The notes below the pieces were generated by a model that did not search any database, was not told the DNA's origin, and saw only the letters and a program-made list of their open reading frames with translations. The position numbers were made by a program, and so were the translations under genes. From Shewanella oneidensis MR-1 (lineage in GTDB: Bacteria; Pseudomonadota; Gammaproteobacteria; Enterobacterales; Shewanellaceae), in assembly GCF_000146165.2 (NCBI RefSeq), contig NC_004347.2, positions 4,015,029 to 4,079,028 on the forward strand: a DNA stretch of 64,000 bases, given 5' to 3'. This document shows positions 54,033 through 63,762 of this stretch, piece by piece (the first letter of the stretch is position 1; the number at the start of each line of letters is the position of its first letter).

Positions 54033-54353
54033 ATGAACAAGAAAAAACACCTATTTGCCGAGGACAGTTTCTTTCTGTCACGCCGTAAATTTATGGCTGT
54101 CGGTGCCGCGTTTGTGGCCGCACTCGCGATCCCCATCGGCTGGTTTACCAGCAAGCTTGAACGCCGTAATGAGTACATTAAGGCCAGAAGCCAAGGGCTA
54201 TACAAGGACGACAGCCTAGCAAAAACCCGCGTCAGCCATGCTAACCCCGCGGTAGAAAAGTACTACAAAGAATTCGGTGGCGAGCCATTAGGACATATGT
54301 CCCACGAGCTACTGCACACCCACTTTGTCGATCGCACCAAATTAAGCTCTTGA
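54033..54353 (+). CDS. hydB: [FeFe] hydrogenase small subunit with Tat signal
   Basis: A 106-residue small subunit. The twin-arginine motif SRRKFM (residues 13-18) and hydrophobic core AVGAAFVAALAIPIGW direct export of the folded heterodimer. The mature part (ARSQGLYKDDSLAKTRVSHANPAVEKYYKEFGGEPLGHMSHELLHTHF) matches iron-hydrogenase small subunits. It follows hydA by 12 bases and precedes the cytochrome b gene by 13. Confidence 0.95.
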   Translation: MNKKKHLFAEDSFFLSRRKFMAVGAAFVAALAIPIGWFTSKLERRNEYIKARSQGLYKDDSLAKTRVSHANPAVEKYYKEFGGEPLGHMSHELLHTHFVDRTKLSS

Positions 54354-54366
54354 TTGGAGATGAGAA

Positions 54367-55050
54367 ATGCATCAAGAACATGATATGAGACCCATTTTAA
54401 AACATCCGCTAAACGTCAGGATTTTCCACTACATTCTGCTGCTCAGCTTTTTGCCATTAGCCGCAACAGGTTTGCTATTGTTTTTTAAACCGCTTTCCCA
54501 AGAAGGTATGCAGCTAACCTATGATGTGCACATCATTGCGGGGATTGTTATGGCCCTCGATGCCGTGGCATTTACCATCATGGCATTTGACCGAGTGGTA
54601 CTGTTCATCGCCCGCGTGTTTAGCTTCTCAGGGCGTGATGTGAAATGGTTTATGGTGTTAGGCGGCTACCCACAGAAATTCTTACTGGGTAAAAAAGTAC
54701 CTATTCCACCGATGAACAAATACAACTCAGGCCAAAAACTCTTTGGTGCCTGCGTACTGATTGGCGGCACAGTGCTTATCCTCTCCGGTTTAGTGCTGTG
54801 GTTCATTCCCCACGCTGCGCCGCGGGATATAGTGTGGTTTTTAGGTCAGGCCCATTTAGTGTCAGGCTTAGTGTTAACCGCCTTCTTGCCCGTGCATTTA
54901 TTCCTTGCTGTGTACCGCTTTGATGATTTCAAGGCCATGATGATCCACGGTAATGTGCCTTACCATGATGCCGCTGAGTACACCCCTCTGTGGGTTAAAA
55001 ATGAAATTGCCCCCGTCGCCACTAACGGTGAACAACTGACAAGCAAATAG
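54367..55050 (+). CDS. hydrogenase cytochrome b subunit (formate dehydrogenase gamma-like)
   Basis: A 227-residue di-haem membrane protein with four membrane helices (about residues 20-40, 54-76, 122-145, 155-178). Haem-binding histidines are likely in NVRIFHYILLLS, DVHIIAGIV and QAHLVSGLVLTAFLPVHLFLA. It would connect the periplasmic hydrogenase with the quinone pool. The family is that of FdhI/FdoI (COG2864). It lies in the hydA-hydB transcript and is followed by a terminator-like hairpin. Confidence 0.88.
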   Translation: MHQEHDMRPILKHPLNVRIFHYILLLSFLPLAATGLLLFFKPLSQEGMQLTYDVHIIAGIVMALDAVAFTIMAFDRVVLFIARVFSFSGRDVKWFMVLGGYPQKFLLGKKVPIPPMNKYNSGQKLFGACVLIGGTVLILSGLVLWFIPHAAPRDIVWFLGQAHLVSGLVLTAFLPVHLFLAVYRFDDFKAMMIHGNVPYHDAAEYTPLWVKNEIAPVATNGEQLTSK

Positions 55051-55060
55051 CTAAGTCCCC

Positions 55061-55090
55061 TGCGGCAGTTGCTCACAACTGCCGCATTTT
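55061..55090 (+). terminator. hairpin between structural and maturation hydrogenase genes
   Basis: TGCGGCAGTT (55061-55070) pairs perfectly with AACTGCCGCA (55077-55086), followed by TTTT. It is probably a partial terminator reducing transcription of the maturases relative to hydA-hydB. Confidence 0.7.
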
Positions 55091-55119
55091 CGCATTCATA
55101 CTCAAGGGCATAGATAACC

Positions 55120-56559
55120 ATGAGCACACACGAGCATCACTCCATTACACTTTCGGACTACAATCCCAACGTCAACTTTATCGACGATAAAGCGATTTGG
55201 CAGACCATTGAAGACGCCAGTGATCCAAGTCGCGAGCAAGTTCTCGCCATTCTCGACAAGGCGCGCCAGTGTGAAGGCTTAAGCATTAGCGAGACCGCCC
55301 TTTTGCTGCAAAACCAAGATAAGACCTTGGATGAAATGCTTTTTAGCGTCGCCCGTGAGATTAAAAACACTATTTACGGCAACCGTATTGTGATGTTTGC
55401 ACCGCTGTATGTATCGAATCATTGCGCCAACAGTTGTAGTTATTGCGGCTTTAACGCCGATAACCATGAGCTCAAACGTAAAACCTTAAAACAGGATGAG
55501 ATCCGCCAAGAGGTTGCGATCCTTGAAGAAATGGGCCACAAGCGGATCCTTGCAGTCTATGGCGAACATCCTCGCAACAATGTGCAAGCCATTGTTGAAA
55601 GTATTCAAACCATGTACAGCGTTAAGCAGGGCAAGGGCGGAGAAATACGCCGTATCAACGTCAACTGCGCGCCAATGAGTGTGGAGGACTTTAAGCAACT
55701 TAAAACCGCGGCGATAGGCACTTATCAATGCTTCCAAGAAACCTATCATCAAGACACCTACAGCCAAGTCCATCTTAAAGGTAAAAAAACCGACTTTTTA
55801 TACCGCCTCTACGCCATGCACAGGGCGATGGAAGCAGGAATTGACGATGTCGGCATTGGCGCCCTCTTTGGCCTGTATGATCATAGATTCGAGCTCCTTG
55901 CCATGCTCACCCATGTTCAGCAACTCGAAAAAGACTGTGGCGTTGGCCCACACACTATCTCCTTTCCGCGGATTGAACCCGCCCATGGCTCTGCTATCAG
56001 TGAAAAGCCGCCCTATGAGGTCGATGATGACTGCTTTAAGCGCATTGTTGCCATCACTCGCCTTGCCGTGCCTTATACAGGGTTAATTATGAGCACGCGG
56101 GAAAGTGCAGCGCTGCGCAAAGAACTATTAGAACTCGGGGTTTCACAAATCAGCGCAGGCTCGCGTACCGCGCCGGGTGGATATCAAGACAGCAAACAAA
56201 ATCAACATGATGCCGAGCAATTCAGCCTTGGTGACCACCGAGAAATGGACGAAATCATCTATGAATTAGTCACCGACTCGGATGCCATCCCCTCCTTCTG
56301 CACTGGCTGTTACCGCAAAGGGCGAACTGGCGATCATTTTATGGGATTAGCCAAACAGCAGTTTATTGGTAAATTCTGCCAGCCCAATGCATTGATCACC
56401 TTTAAGGAATATTTGAACGATTACGCCAGTGAAAAGACCCGCGAGGCTGGCAATGCGCTGATAGAGCGAGAGCTGGCTAAAATGAGCCCGTCACGGGCAC
56501 GCAATGTGCGCGGCTGTTTGCAAAAAACCGATGCGGGTGAACGGGATATCTATCTGTAA
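55120..56559 (+). CDS. hydG: [FeFe] hydrogenase maturase HydG
   Basis: A 479-residue radical-SAM tyrosine lyase supplying CO and CN ligands to the H-cluster. The SAM-cluster motif is CANSCSYC (CX3CX2C) in NHCANSCSYCGFNADN, and the second cluster motif CX2CX22C is complete near the C-terminus (CTGCYRKGRTGDHFM...FC). It is followed without spacing by the next gene (56560). Confidence 0.97.
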   Translation: MSTHEHHSITLSDYNPNVNFIDDKAIWQTIEDASDPSREQVLAILDKARQCEGLSISETALLLQNQDKTLDEMLFSVAREIKNTIYGNRIVMFAPLYVSNHCANSCSYCGFNADNHELKRKTLKQDEIRQEVAILEEMGHKRILAVYGEHPRNNVQAIVESIQTMYSVKQGKGGEIRRINVNCAPMSVEDFKQLKTAAIGTYQCFQETYHQDTYSQVHLKGKKTDFLYRLYAMHRAMEAGIDDVGIGALFGLYDHRFELLAMLTHVQQLEKDCGVGPHTISFPRIEPAHGSAISEKPPYEVDDDCFKRIVAITRLAVPYTGLIMSTRESAALRKELLELGVSQISAGSRTAPGGYQDSKQNQHDAEQFSLGDHREMDEIIYELVTDSDAIPSFCTGCYRKGRTGDHFMGLAKQQFIGKFCQPNALITFKEYLNDYASEKTREAGNALIERELAKMSPSRARNVRGCLQKTDAGERDIYL

Positions 56560-57201
56560 ATGGCATCTTATTTATTTTCTGAGCCCGGCGTGCAGTTGCA
56601 TTTTGGCCTTAACACTAACGCCTTACTGAATGCGATAAAACGCGCTGATGCAATCGTGCTACACGCGGCGATTTACAGTAATTTTGCCGATAATGCCGTG
56701 GGGCAATTGTTATTACAGCGGCTACAAAACGCCAGCTTAAAACAACTCACCCTGATTAAACTCGAACCCACCCGTCCGTGGCAGGATGAGTTTGCCACCA
56801 TCCTAAGGCCCGAGATGCCGCTGCAGGACATTGAGCAGCTGTATGATATTTCCCGCCACTGGTGCGCCGAGCTTAAAACGCAGTTTCCAGAGGCAGTCAA
56901 TCTCATGTCGACCCAAGCGTTACCACTGCAACCCATACTGCTGATTGGCGATAAACTCTTTATTGGTCACTACGCCCACAGTAATTGCACCTCGGCTCAA
57001 GGACTTTGGCTGGAGTTTGATATCCTTGGTTTAGGCATTGCGCCAAACACCTTAATCGATTGGTTTGATACTGGCGTCCCCAGTGAGCAAAACTCAGCGG
57101 TGGCAATTGCCCTTGGCCGTTATGTTGAAGAATGCCGCCGCGCAGTGGGCGATCTTTGGTATCAGAGCTTGATTGAGCTAGATAAAGGGTTTAACAGATG
57201 A
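56560..57201 (+). CDS. HydX: unknown protein between hydG and hydE
   Basis: A 213-residue soluble protein starting directly after the hydG stop and overlapping hydE by four bases (ATGA), so it is firmly part of the maturation operon. Visible features: GVQLHFGLNTNALLNAIKRADAIVLHAAIYSNFADNAVG, a possible active-site-like GDKLFIGHYAHSNCTSAQGLWLEF, and EECRRAVGDLWYQSLIE. I know of a similarly placed unnamed gene in other Shewanella but no function. The H-x3-H and single Cys in HYAHSNC could bind metal; this is speculation. Confidence 0.8.
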   Translation: MASYLFSEPGVQLHFGLNTNALLNAIKRADAIVLHAAIYSNFADNAVGQLLLQRLQNASLKQLTLIKLEPTRPWQDEFATILRPEMPLQDIEQLYDISRHWCAELKTQFPEAVNLMSTQALPLQPILLIGDKLFIGHYAHSNCTSAQGLWLEFDILGLGIAPNTLIDWFDTGVPSEQNSAVAIALGRYVEECRRAVGDLWYQSLIELDKGFNR

Positions 57202-58277
57202 TCACTCGCCCTAGCCCGCCGGCGCCAGTCACTCAGCCAACGTCCGTTAAACCGACGTTGCTTAACACAGTGTTTTCCTATGCCGAAATCCTTTCGCTAC
57301 TTCAGGGGCAAGACGACGAATGGCTATTTAGTCGCGCAAAGCTCGCCACTGAGTTGGAATTTAATCAACAGGTGTATTTACGCGGCATTGTCGAATTTTC
57401 GAATCACTGTCGTAACCACTGCCATTACTGTGGTTTACGCACCGAAAATCGGCAGGTAACACGCTATCGGCTCTCGAACGAAGAAATCCTTAACGCAGTG
57501 GATAGCATAGCCGAGCTGGGACTAGGTACTGTGGTGCTGCAATCGGGGGATGACTTTAACTACAGCGGCAATCGTATTAGTACCCTTATTACTGAAATTA
57601 AACGTCACCACAATCTAGCAATCACTCTGTCACTGGGTGATCGCAAACATCAAGAGCTGGAAAAATGGCGCGAAGCGGGCGCAGATCGCTATTTGCTCAA
57701 AATGGAAACCTTCGACCGCGCCCTCTTTGCTCAGTGTCGCCCTAAAGCCAATTTTGACGAGCGCATTGCAAGGCTCAATTATCTTAAGTCACTGGGATAT
57801 CAAACTGGCTCAGGAATTATTGTCGATTTACCGGGAATGACGGATGCAATCTTAGCCCGTGATATTCAGCATTTATCTGAGTTGCAGCTCGATATGCTCG
57901 CCTGCGGCCCCTTTATCGCCCATCACCAAACGCCGTTTACGACTTCGCCCAATGGCAGCGCGCTTAAGAGTCACAGGGTGAGCGCTATTTTGCGACTGAT
58001 GAATCCGGGGGCGAATATTCCCGCCACCAGTTCACTCGACGCCCTCGATAAGGGCGCAAGAGAGCAGGCACTCAAACGGGGATGTAATGTGATTATGCCT
58101 TCCTTTACACCAACAAAGGTCAGTGGCGATTACAGCATCTATCCAGGAAAAAACCAGCAGCAACACCCCGCAGCAGAGCGACTTAACCAAGTCTGCCAGC
58201 AAATTCAACGCCATGGGCTAATACCCTCCTTTAGCCGTGGTGATTCAAAAAGGACTCAATATGTGTCAAGGCATTAA
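57198..58277 (+). CDS. hydE: [FeFe] hydrogenase maturase HydE
   Basis: A 359-residue radical-SAM enzyme needed for the dithiolate bridge of the H-cluster. The SAM motif is CRNHCHYC (CX3CX2C) in FSNHCRNHCHYCGLRTEN; typical HydE segments are VLQSGDD, LSLGDRKHQELEKWREAGADRYLLKMET and ACGPFIAHHQTPF. The start overlaps HydX by four bases, and its end overlaps hydF by 17. Confidence 0.96.
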   Translation: MITRPSPPAPVTQPTSVKPTLLNTVFSYAEILSLLQGQDDEWLFSRAKLATELEFNQQVYLRGIVEFSNHCRNHCHYCGLRTENRQVTRYRLSNEEILNAVDSIAELGLGTVVLQSGDDFNYSGNRISTLITEIKRHHNLAITLSLGDRKHQELEKWREAGADRYLLKMETFDRALFAQCRPKANFDERIARLNYLKSLGYQTGSGIIVDLPGMTDAILARDIQHLSELQLDMLACGPFIAHHQTPFTTSPNGSALKSHRVSAILRLMNPGANIPATSSLDALDKGAREQALKRGCNVIMPSFTPTKVSGDYSIYPGKNQQQHPAAERLNQVCQQIQRHGLIPSFSRGDSKRTQYVSRH

Positions 58278-59502
58278 TCCACAAGAACATTCCCAAGCCC
58301 AATCGGCGCCAAGAGGGATGCGTTACCATATCGCCTTGGTCGGGCGGCGTAATTCGGGGAAATCCTCCTTACTCAATATGCTTGCAGGGCAGCAAATCTC
58401 GATAGTATCCGATATAAAAGGCACGACGACAGATGCCGTGGCCAAGGCTTATGAGTTACAGCCCTTGGGACCTGTAACCTTTTACGATACCGCTGGCATC
58501 GACGATGAAGGGACATTAGGTGCAATGCGAGTGAGCGCCACTCGTAGAGTGTTGTTCCGCTCCGATATGGCACTCTTAGTCGTTGATGAGCAGGGACTAT
58601 GCCCCTCAGACATGGCATTAATAGACGAAATACGCCAATTGCAGATGCCAATACTTATGGTATTCAATAAGGCCGATATCTGCACACCCAAAGCTGAGGA
58701 TATTGCCTTTTGCCAGAATCAATCCTTACCCTTTATTGTCGTTTCTGCCGCCACAGGTCTTGCGGGTAAACAGCTTAAGCAGTTGATGGTCGAATTAGCG
58801 CCCGCGGAATATAAGCAGGAGCCGCTCCTAGCGGGCGACCTCTATCAAGCGGGGGACGTTATTCTCTGCGTCGTCCCTATCGATATGGCCGCACCTAAAG
58901 GGCGTCTGATCTTGCCACAGGTGCAAATACTGCGTGAGGCGCTCGATCGCAGCGCGATCGCTATGGTCGTCAAAGAAACAGAACTCGCGCAGGCATTATC
59001 TGTCGTTACGCCTAAACTGGTGATTTCCGACGCCCAAGCGATTAAGCAAGTCGCCGCCATCGTGCCAGACGCCGTCCCTCTCACCACCTTCTCGACCCTG
59101 TTTGCCCGTTTTAAAGGCGATTTAGCTGCACTCGCCACTGGAGCTGATGCCCTAGATACTCTGCAAGATGGCGACAAAGTGCTGATCAGTGAAGCCTGTA
59201 GCCACAATGTACAGGAAGATGATATTGGCCGAGTTAAACTCCCCCGCTGGATCAATAGCTACACAGGCAAACAACTCGAGTTTGTAGTCACATCAGGACA
59301 CGACTTTCCCAATGATTTAGAGCAATATGCCCTCGTTATTCACTGCGGCGCTTGTATGTTTAATCGCAATGAAATGCTCCGTCGCATCCGCGAATGTCAA
59401 CGGCGGCAGGTGCCCATCACTAACTATGGGGTGGCGATTTCTAAATTACAGGGCGTGCTGCCTCGAGTGCTTACGCCTTTTAACCGCAATCCTCAGCAAT
59501 AG
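58261..59502 (+). CDS. hydF: [FeFe] hydrogenase maturase HydF
   Basis: A 413-residue GTPase scaffold on which the di-iron subcluster is assembled before transfer to HydA. GTPase motifs: GRRNSGKSSLLN, TTTDAV, DTAGIDDEG and FNKAD. The cluster-binding region is in GHDFPNDLEQYALVIHCGACMFNRNEM (His ... CxxC). The start at 58261 follows AAAGGACT; a frame beginning at 58237 lacks support. Last gene of the hyd operon. Confidence 0.96.
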   Translation: MCQGINPQEHSQAQSAPRGMRYHIALVGRRNSGKSSLLNMLAGQQISIVSDIKGTTTDAVAKAYELQPLGPVTFYDTAGIDDEGTLGAMRVSATRRVLFRSDMALLVVDEQGLCPSDMALIDEIRQLQMPILMVFNKADICTPKAEDIAFCQNQSLPFIVVSAATGLAGKQLKQLMVELAPAEYKQEPLLAGDLYQAGDVILCVVPIDMAAPKGRLILPQVQILREALDRSAIAMVVKETELAQALSVVTPKLVISDAQAIKQVAAIVPDAVPLTTFSTLFARFKGDLAALATGADALDTLQDGDKVLISEACSHNVQEDDIGRVKLPRWINSYTGKQLEFVVTSGHDFPNDLEQYALVIHCGACMFNRNEMLRRIRECQRRQVPITNYGVAISKLQGVLPRVLTPFNRNPQQ

Positions 59503-59612
59503 CACATGTGTTTTAGCGTCTGGCTTGGCTGCACTCAAGTGGCAAAGCCTGATTAGCGTTAATACGTAACAAACAGCTACTCACACAGCAATATCTGCTA
59601 AATCACACCCAT

Positions 59613-59642
59613 AAAAAAACACCGCCTAGGCGGTGTTTTTTT
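59613..59642. terminator. bidirectional terminator between hydF and rplI
   Basis: The perfect palindrome ACACCGCC-TA-GGCGGTGT is flanked by A- and T-runs (59613-59642). Confidence 0.92.
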
Positions 59643-59661
59643 AGTTTAAAGCAGTTTGTAA

Positions 59662-60114
59662 TTAAGCTTCTGCAACGATAGAAACTTTAACAACAGCTTT
59701 AACTTCAGTGTGTAACTGAACTTCAACTTCGAAGTCGCCAGTAGTACGCAGAGCGCCTAATGGTAAACGAACTTCTGATTTAGCCAGTTCAACGCCAGCT
59801 GCAGTTACTGCATCAGCGATGTCGCGGTTGCCAACTGAACCAAACAGTTTGCCTTCATCACCAGCTTTAGAAGCAATAACAACAGCTTCCAGGGCAGCGA
59901 TTTTCTCAGCACGTTGGTTAGCAGCAGCCAGATCAGCAGCTAATTTAGCTTCTAATTCAGCGCGACGAGCTTCAAATACTTTAACGTTGCTTTCGTTAGC
60001 AACAACAGCTTTACCTTGTGGCAGCAGGTAGTTACGAGCGTAACCAGCTTTAACTGCAACTTGGTCACCCAGGTTACCCAGGTTAGCGATTTTATCAAGC
60101 AGAATAACGTTCAT
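59662..60114 (-). CDS. rplI: 50S ribosomal protein L9
   Basis: A 150-residue L9: [37 protein letters not shown]-terminal domain, long connecting helix, and C-terminal domain with [16 protein letters not shown]. The start at 60114 is preferred over an extension to 60120. Last gene of the rpsF-priB-rpsR-rplI operon. Confidence 0.98.
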   Translation of the reverse strand: MNVILLDKIANLGNLGDQVAVKAGYARNYLLPQGKAVVANESNVKVFEARRAELEAKLAADLAAANQRAEKIAALEAVVIASKAGDEGKLFGSVGNRDIADAVTAAGVELAKSEVRLPLGALRTTGDFEVEVQLHTEVKAVVKVSIVAEA

Positions 60115-60150
60115 TATCAAATCCTCTATATTCGATTAGGAATACTGCAA

Positions 60151-60695
<545 letters not shown>

Positions 60696-60703
60696 AGATA
60701 AAC

Positions 60704-61099
60704 TTACTCAGCGATTTCTTCAGCGTTAGCTTCATCATATGAGCGGTCGCCAGCTGGGCCACGACGTGAATCGCGCTCATCTTTAGCTTTCGCCATTGGA
60801 GATGCTTCGGTGATGGCACCTTTAGTACGCATTACCATGTTACGCAGAACTGCGTCGTTGAAACGGAAAGCAGTTTCTAGCTCTTCAATCGTCTCTGCTG
60901 GTGCTTCAACGTTCATCAGAACGTAGTGAGCTTTGTGCAGGTCTTGGATTGGGTAAGCCAGTTGACGACGGCCCCAATCTTCTAAACGGTGGATTTTGCC
61001 GTTAGCTTCGGTGATTGCACCGGTGTAACGCTCAATCATACCTGGTACTTGTTCACTTTGATCTGGGTGAACCATAAATACGATTTCGTAATGACGCAT
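60704..61099 (-). CDS. rpsF: 30S ribosomal protein S6
   Basis: A 131-residue S6: [69 protein letters not shown], followed by an acidic tail ([10 protein letters not shown]), the region that RimK modifies with glutamates in E. coli. First gene of its operon, with TAAGGAG before the ATG. Confidence 0.98.
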   Translation of the reverse strand: MRHYEIVFMVHPDQSEQVPGMIERYTGAITEANGKIHRLEDWGRRQLAYPIQDLHKAHYVLMNVEAPAETIEELETAFRFNDAVLRNMVMRTKGAITEASPMAKAKDERDSRRGPAGDRSYDEANAEEIAE

Positions 61100-61122
61100 T
61101 TATTGCTCCTTACGGTTATGTA

Positions 61123-61157
61123 GCCTCGTTATTGGCTCAGTCAGACCAAATGGAGGC
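61123..61157 (-). promoter_or_regulatory. rpsF leader hairpin (possible S6:S18 site)
   Basis: In the rpsF 5' leader GCCTC (61153-61157 on the minus strand) pairs with GAGGC (61123-61127), enclosing a second stem TTGG/CCAA; an ACCG follows before the ribosome binding site. This fits the position of the known S6:S18 autoregulatory RNA, but I could not align it to the motif. Confidence 0.4.
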
Positions 61158-61311
61158 AAGGAACGAAAATAGTGACTGATTTGAGCGCGAAATAGTACAG
61201 AAAGCAGACGTGAAACTCAAGCAATAACTTTGCCTCCCCCTTCAATACGGGTATGATGACGTCTCACTCCTATCCGGATATCAGACATAAGCCAAGCAAG
61301 AATACCTGACA

Positions 61312-62055
61312 ATGCTAAAATTTATCGCACCAAGCAGCCTTTTTTTTATTTCATTTCAATCTGTTGCTCTTGTCCCTCCTGATTATAAGGAGCCTGCGAA
61401 TGATTTTACTGCAGAAGTCGAAGCCGGTTTGCAATTGAACATGGGTAATACCGAATCCAGCAGTTTTAATGGTCGTACTCAACTGATTTTCGATACCAAG
61501 CAAACAAAGCAAGAGGCAGTATTAAAGGCTTATTTTGCATCAGAAAAAAACCAAACCACTTCTGAAAAATATGAACTGCAGTTACAAAGTAACTATAAAC
61601 TCGATCGAGGTTATATTTTTGGCCGGGGAGATTTTACGTGGGATCAGTTCGGTAGCTACACGAAAATATCAATATTTTCTATTGGTTATGGTTTTGATGC
61701 ACTCAACAGTTACCGAACAAAACTGAGCCTCGAAGTCGGTCCTGGTTATCGTTATAACTTACCAACCGAATCACTTGCCGAATCCAATCCCGAGGCTGAA
61801 AAAGACGTCATTTTACGTACTGCGGCGAAGGTATCCCAAAAACTTCAGGAATACACCAGTATCAATGCCGATTTGACTGCCGAAGTGGGCGATAAGAACA
61901 ATACCTTAACCTTAGACATGAACTATAAAAATCTTGTATTTCAAGACTGGGCTTTCAAAATCGGCGTTAACATTAAATACACAGAGGAAGTACCTGAGGA
62001 CAGCAAGCATACCGACACTATCACGACCTTCAATTTACTCTATACCTTTAGATAA
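61312..62055 (+). CDS. DUF481 (YdiY-like) outer-membrane protein
   Basis: A 247-residue exported beta-barrel. A short signal peptide (residues 1-19) is followed by FTAEVEAGLQLNMGNTESSSFNGRTQLIFDTKQTKQEAVLKAYFASEK, the DUF481 hallmark (gNtes.s...). Strands continue to a terminal TFNLLYTFR. E. coli YdiY is called acid- or salt-inducible; function unknown. Divergent from rpsF, monocistronic. Confidence 0.85.
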   Translation: MLKFIAPSSLFFISFQSVALVPPDYKEPANDFTAEVEAGLQLNMGNTESSSFNGRTQLIFDTKQTKQEAVLKAYFASEKNQTTSEKYELQLQSNYKLDRGYIFGRGDFTWDQFGSYTKISIFSIGYGFDALNSYRTKLSLEVGPGYRYNLPTESLAESNPEAEKDVILRTAAKVSQKLQEYTSINADLTAEVGDKNNTLTLDMNYKNLVFQDWAFKIGVNIKYTEEVPEDSKHTDTITTFNLLYTFR

Positions 62056-62266
62056 CCGTCAGCATCACTAAGACTGCGTTTAGCAAATGATAAGGGTGAC
62101 ATAGAGCCATGATGTTGCTCTGAGGTTTTTGATTAAGTGACTCAGGCACAAAAATGAAAAATTAATCGACATTTACCAACAATTTGCAACACAGTTTAGA
62201 CATCAACTGCTGATATAATATGAACATTTTTATGTACGTGAATGTGTTGGTATTCTGGAGTTGTAG

Positions 62267-63691
62267 ATGGCTAATCAGCTGCGCACTTTTGCCTCTTTAT
62301 ATAGTACGACCCTTTTGACTGTGCTCGCGGGTGGCTTACTGACCACCTACTTAGGTCTGCGTCTCTCTGTGATACATGTTCCACAGCTATGGATTGGCGG
62401 CATGATGTCAGCGTACTATGTCGGCCTTGTTGCAGGTTCTAAGATAGGCCATCGACTAATAGCACAAGTGGGCCATATCCGCGCCTTTGTCGCCAGTGCG
62501 GGGATTGTCGCCGCCTGCGCGCTTGGCCACGCACTCGTGGATCAATTAGCGGTTTGGCTCCTATTAAGACTGATTGTCGGCATGGGCATGATGTGTCAAT
62601 ACATGGTGCTCGAAAGTTGGCTCAATGAGCAGGCAGAAAGTAGCCAACGCGGTACAGTGTTTGCCAGCTACATGATCGTCTCGTACTTCGGCTTGATATT
62701 AGGCCAAGGTGCCATCAGCCTGTATCCCGAATTAGGTCTAGAGCCACTATTGCTGATAGCCATTTGCTTCGCCCTATGCATAGTTCCGATTTCTTTAACG
62801 CGGCGAATTCACCCCGCGCCACTGGTGCCTGCACCCTTAAAAATCGCTCACTATTGGCAAAAGGCTCCGCAAGCACTGACCACCATCGCCATCGGCAGCA
62901 TGATTGTCGGATCTTTTTACGGTCTCGCACCCGCCTATGCGAGCAATCTTGGTCTGCCTCCAGAAAAAGTCGCCACCTACATGACCGCGACAATTTTAGC
63001 CGGTCTACTTGCCCAATGGCCAATGGGAAAATTATCCGACATTATGTCCCGTAGCCGACTTATCCGTATTAACTGCGTGCTGCTTGGGATCTTAGCCTTA
63101 GGCATCGCCCTCACTCCATATCATCCAACAGTCTCACTGGTGATGACGTTTCTATTCGGTATCCTAGGCTTTACCTTTTACCCCTTAGCAACCGCACTGG
63201 CGAACTCCCGTGTCGAGCAAAGTGAAAGGGTTGGACTGTCGGCAACCATTTTGCTCACCTTTGGCATGGGCGCCAGTATCGGCCCGCTTATCGCCTCGAC
63301 CCTCATGCAATGGTTTGGTAACAGTATGCTCTACGGTTTTATGTCGGCCTGTACTGTAATCCTGTTTTTACGACTACGTTATGTTCACTCGCAGCAAAAG
63401 GCCGAAACGAATGTCACCCAAGACTATATGATGGCAACCGGTGACTTAGTCTCATCACCACTGGCCGCAGCGCTCGATCCGAGGGTAGATGTAGAATCGG
63501 TTCAGGAACACATGACACCGACACCGCAGGAAGATCAAGAAGATTTAGGTGCCGATACCAATGAAGATGCTGAAAATGACAACGAGCACCAACTCACATT
63601 CGAGTTTCAATTTGACCCCGAGCCAGCTTTCATCCCTGAGGTTGAAAACCAAGTCACAGCGCACAATCTTGATGCAGTGAAAACCAGCTAA
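62267..63691 (+). CDS. MFS transporter (YcaD-like) with acidic C-terminal tail
   Basis: A 474-residue major-facilitator permease. Twelve hydrophobic segments span residues 1-370, with LIVGMGMMCQYMVLESWLNEQAESSQRGTVFASYMIVSYFGLILGQ typical of the YcaD/YfkF group. Residues about 390-474 form a hydrophilic, highly acidic tail (MTPTPQEDQEDLGADTNEDAENDNEH), absent from E. coli YcaD. The substrate is unknown. Confidence 0.83.
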   Translation: MANQLRTFASLYSTTLLTVLAGGLLTTYLGLRLSVIHVPQLWIGGMMSAYYVGLVAGSKIGHRLIAQVGHIRAFVASAGIVAACALGHALVDQLAVWLLLRLIVGMGMMCQYMVLESWLNEQAESSQRGTVFASYMIVSYFGLILGQGAISLYPELGLEPLLLIAICFALCIVPISLTRRIHPAPLVPAPLKIAHYWQKAPQALTTIAIGSMIVGSFYGLAPAYASNLGLPPEKVATYMTATILAGLLAQWPMGKLSDIMSRSRLIRINCVLLGILALGIALTPYHPTVSLVMTFLFGILGFTFYPLATALANSRVEQSERVGLSATILLTFGMGASIGPLIASTLMQWFGNSMLYGFMSACTVILFLRLRYVHSQQKAETNVTQDYMMATGDLVSSPLAAALDPRVDVESVQEHMTPTPQEDQEDLGADTNEDAENDNEHQLTFEFQFDPEPAFIPEVENQVTAHNLDAVKTS

Positions 63692-63720
63692 CAAATTGAG
63701 TGGACAGATTTTTACGCAAT

Positions 63721-63746
63721 AAAAAAGACGGGCTAGCCCGTCTTTT
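63721..63746. terminator. bidirectional terminator between MFS gene and rlmB
   Basis: AAAAGACGGGC-TA-GCCCGTCTTTT, an 11-bp perfect stem between convergent genes. Confidence 0.92.
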
Positions 63747-63762
63747 CTGCAAATGATCTTGA

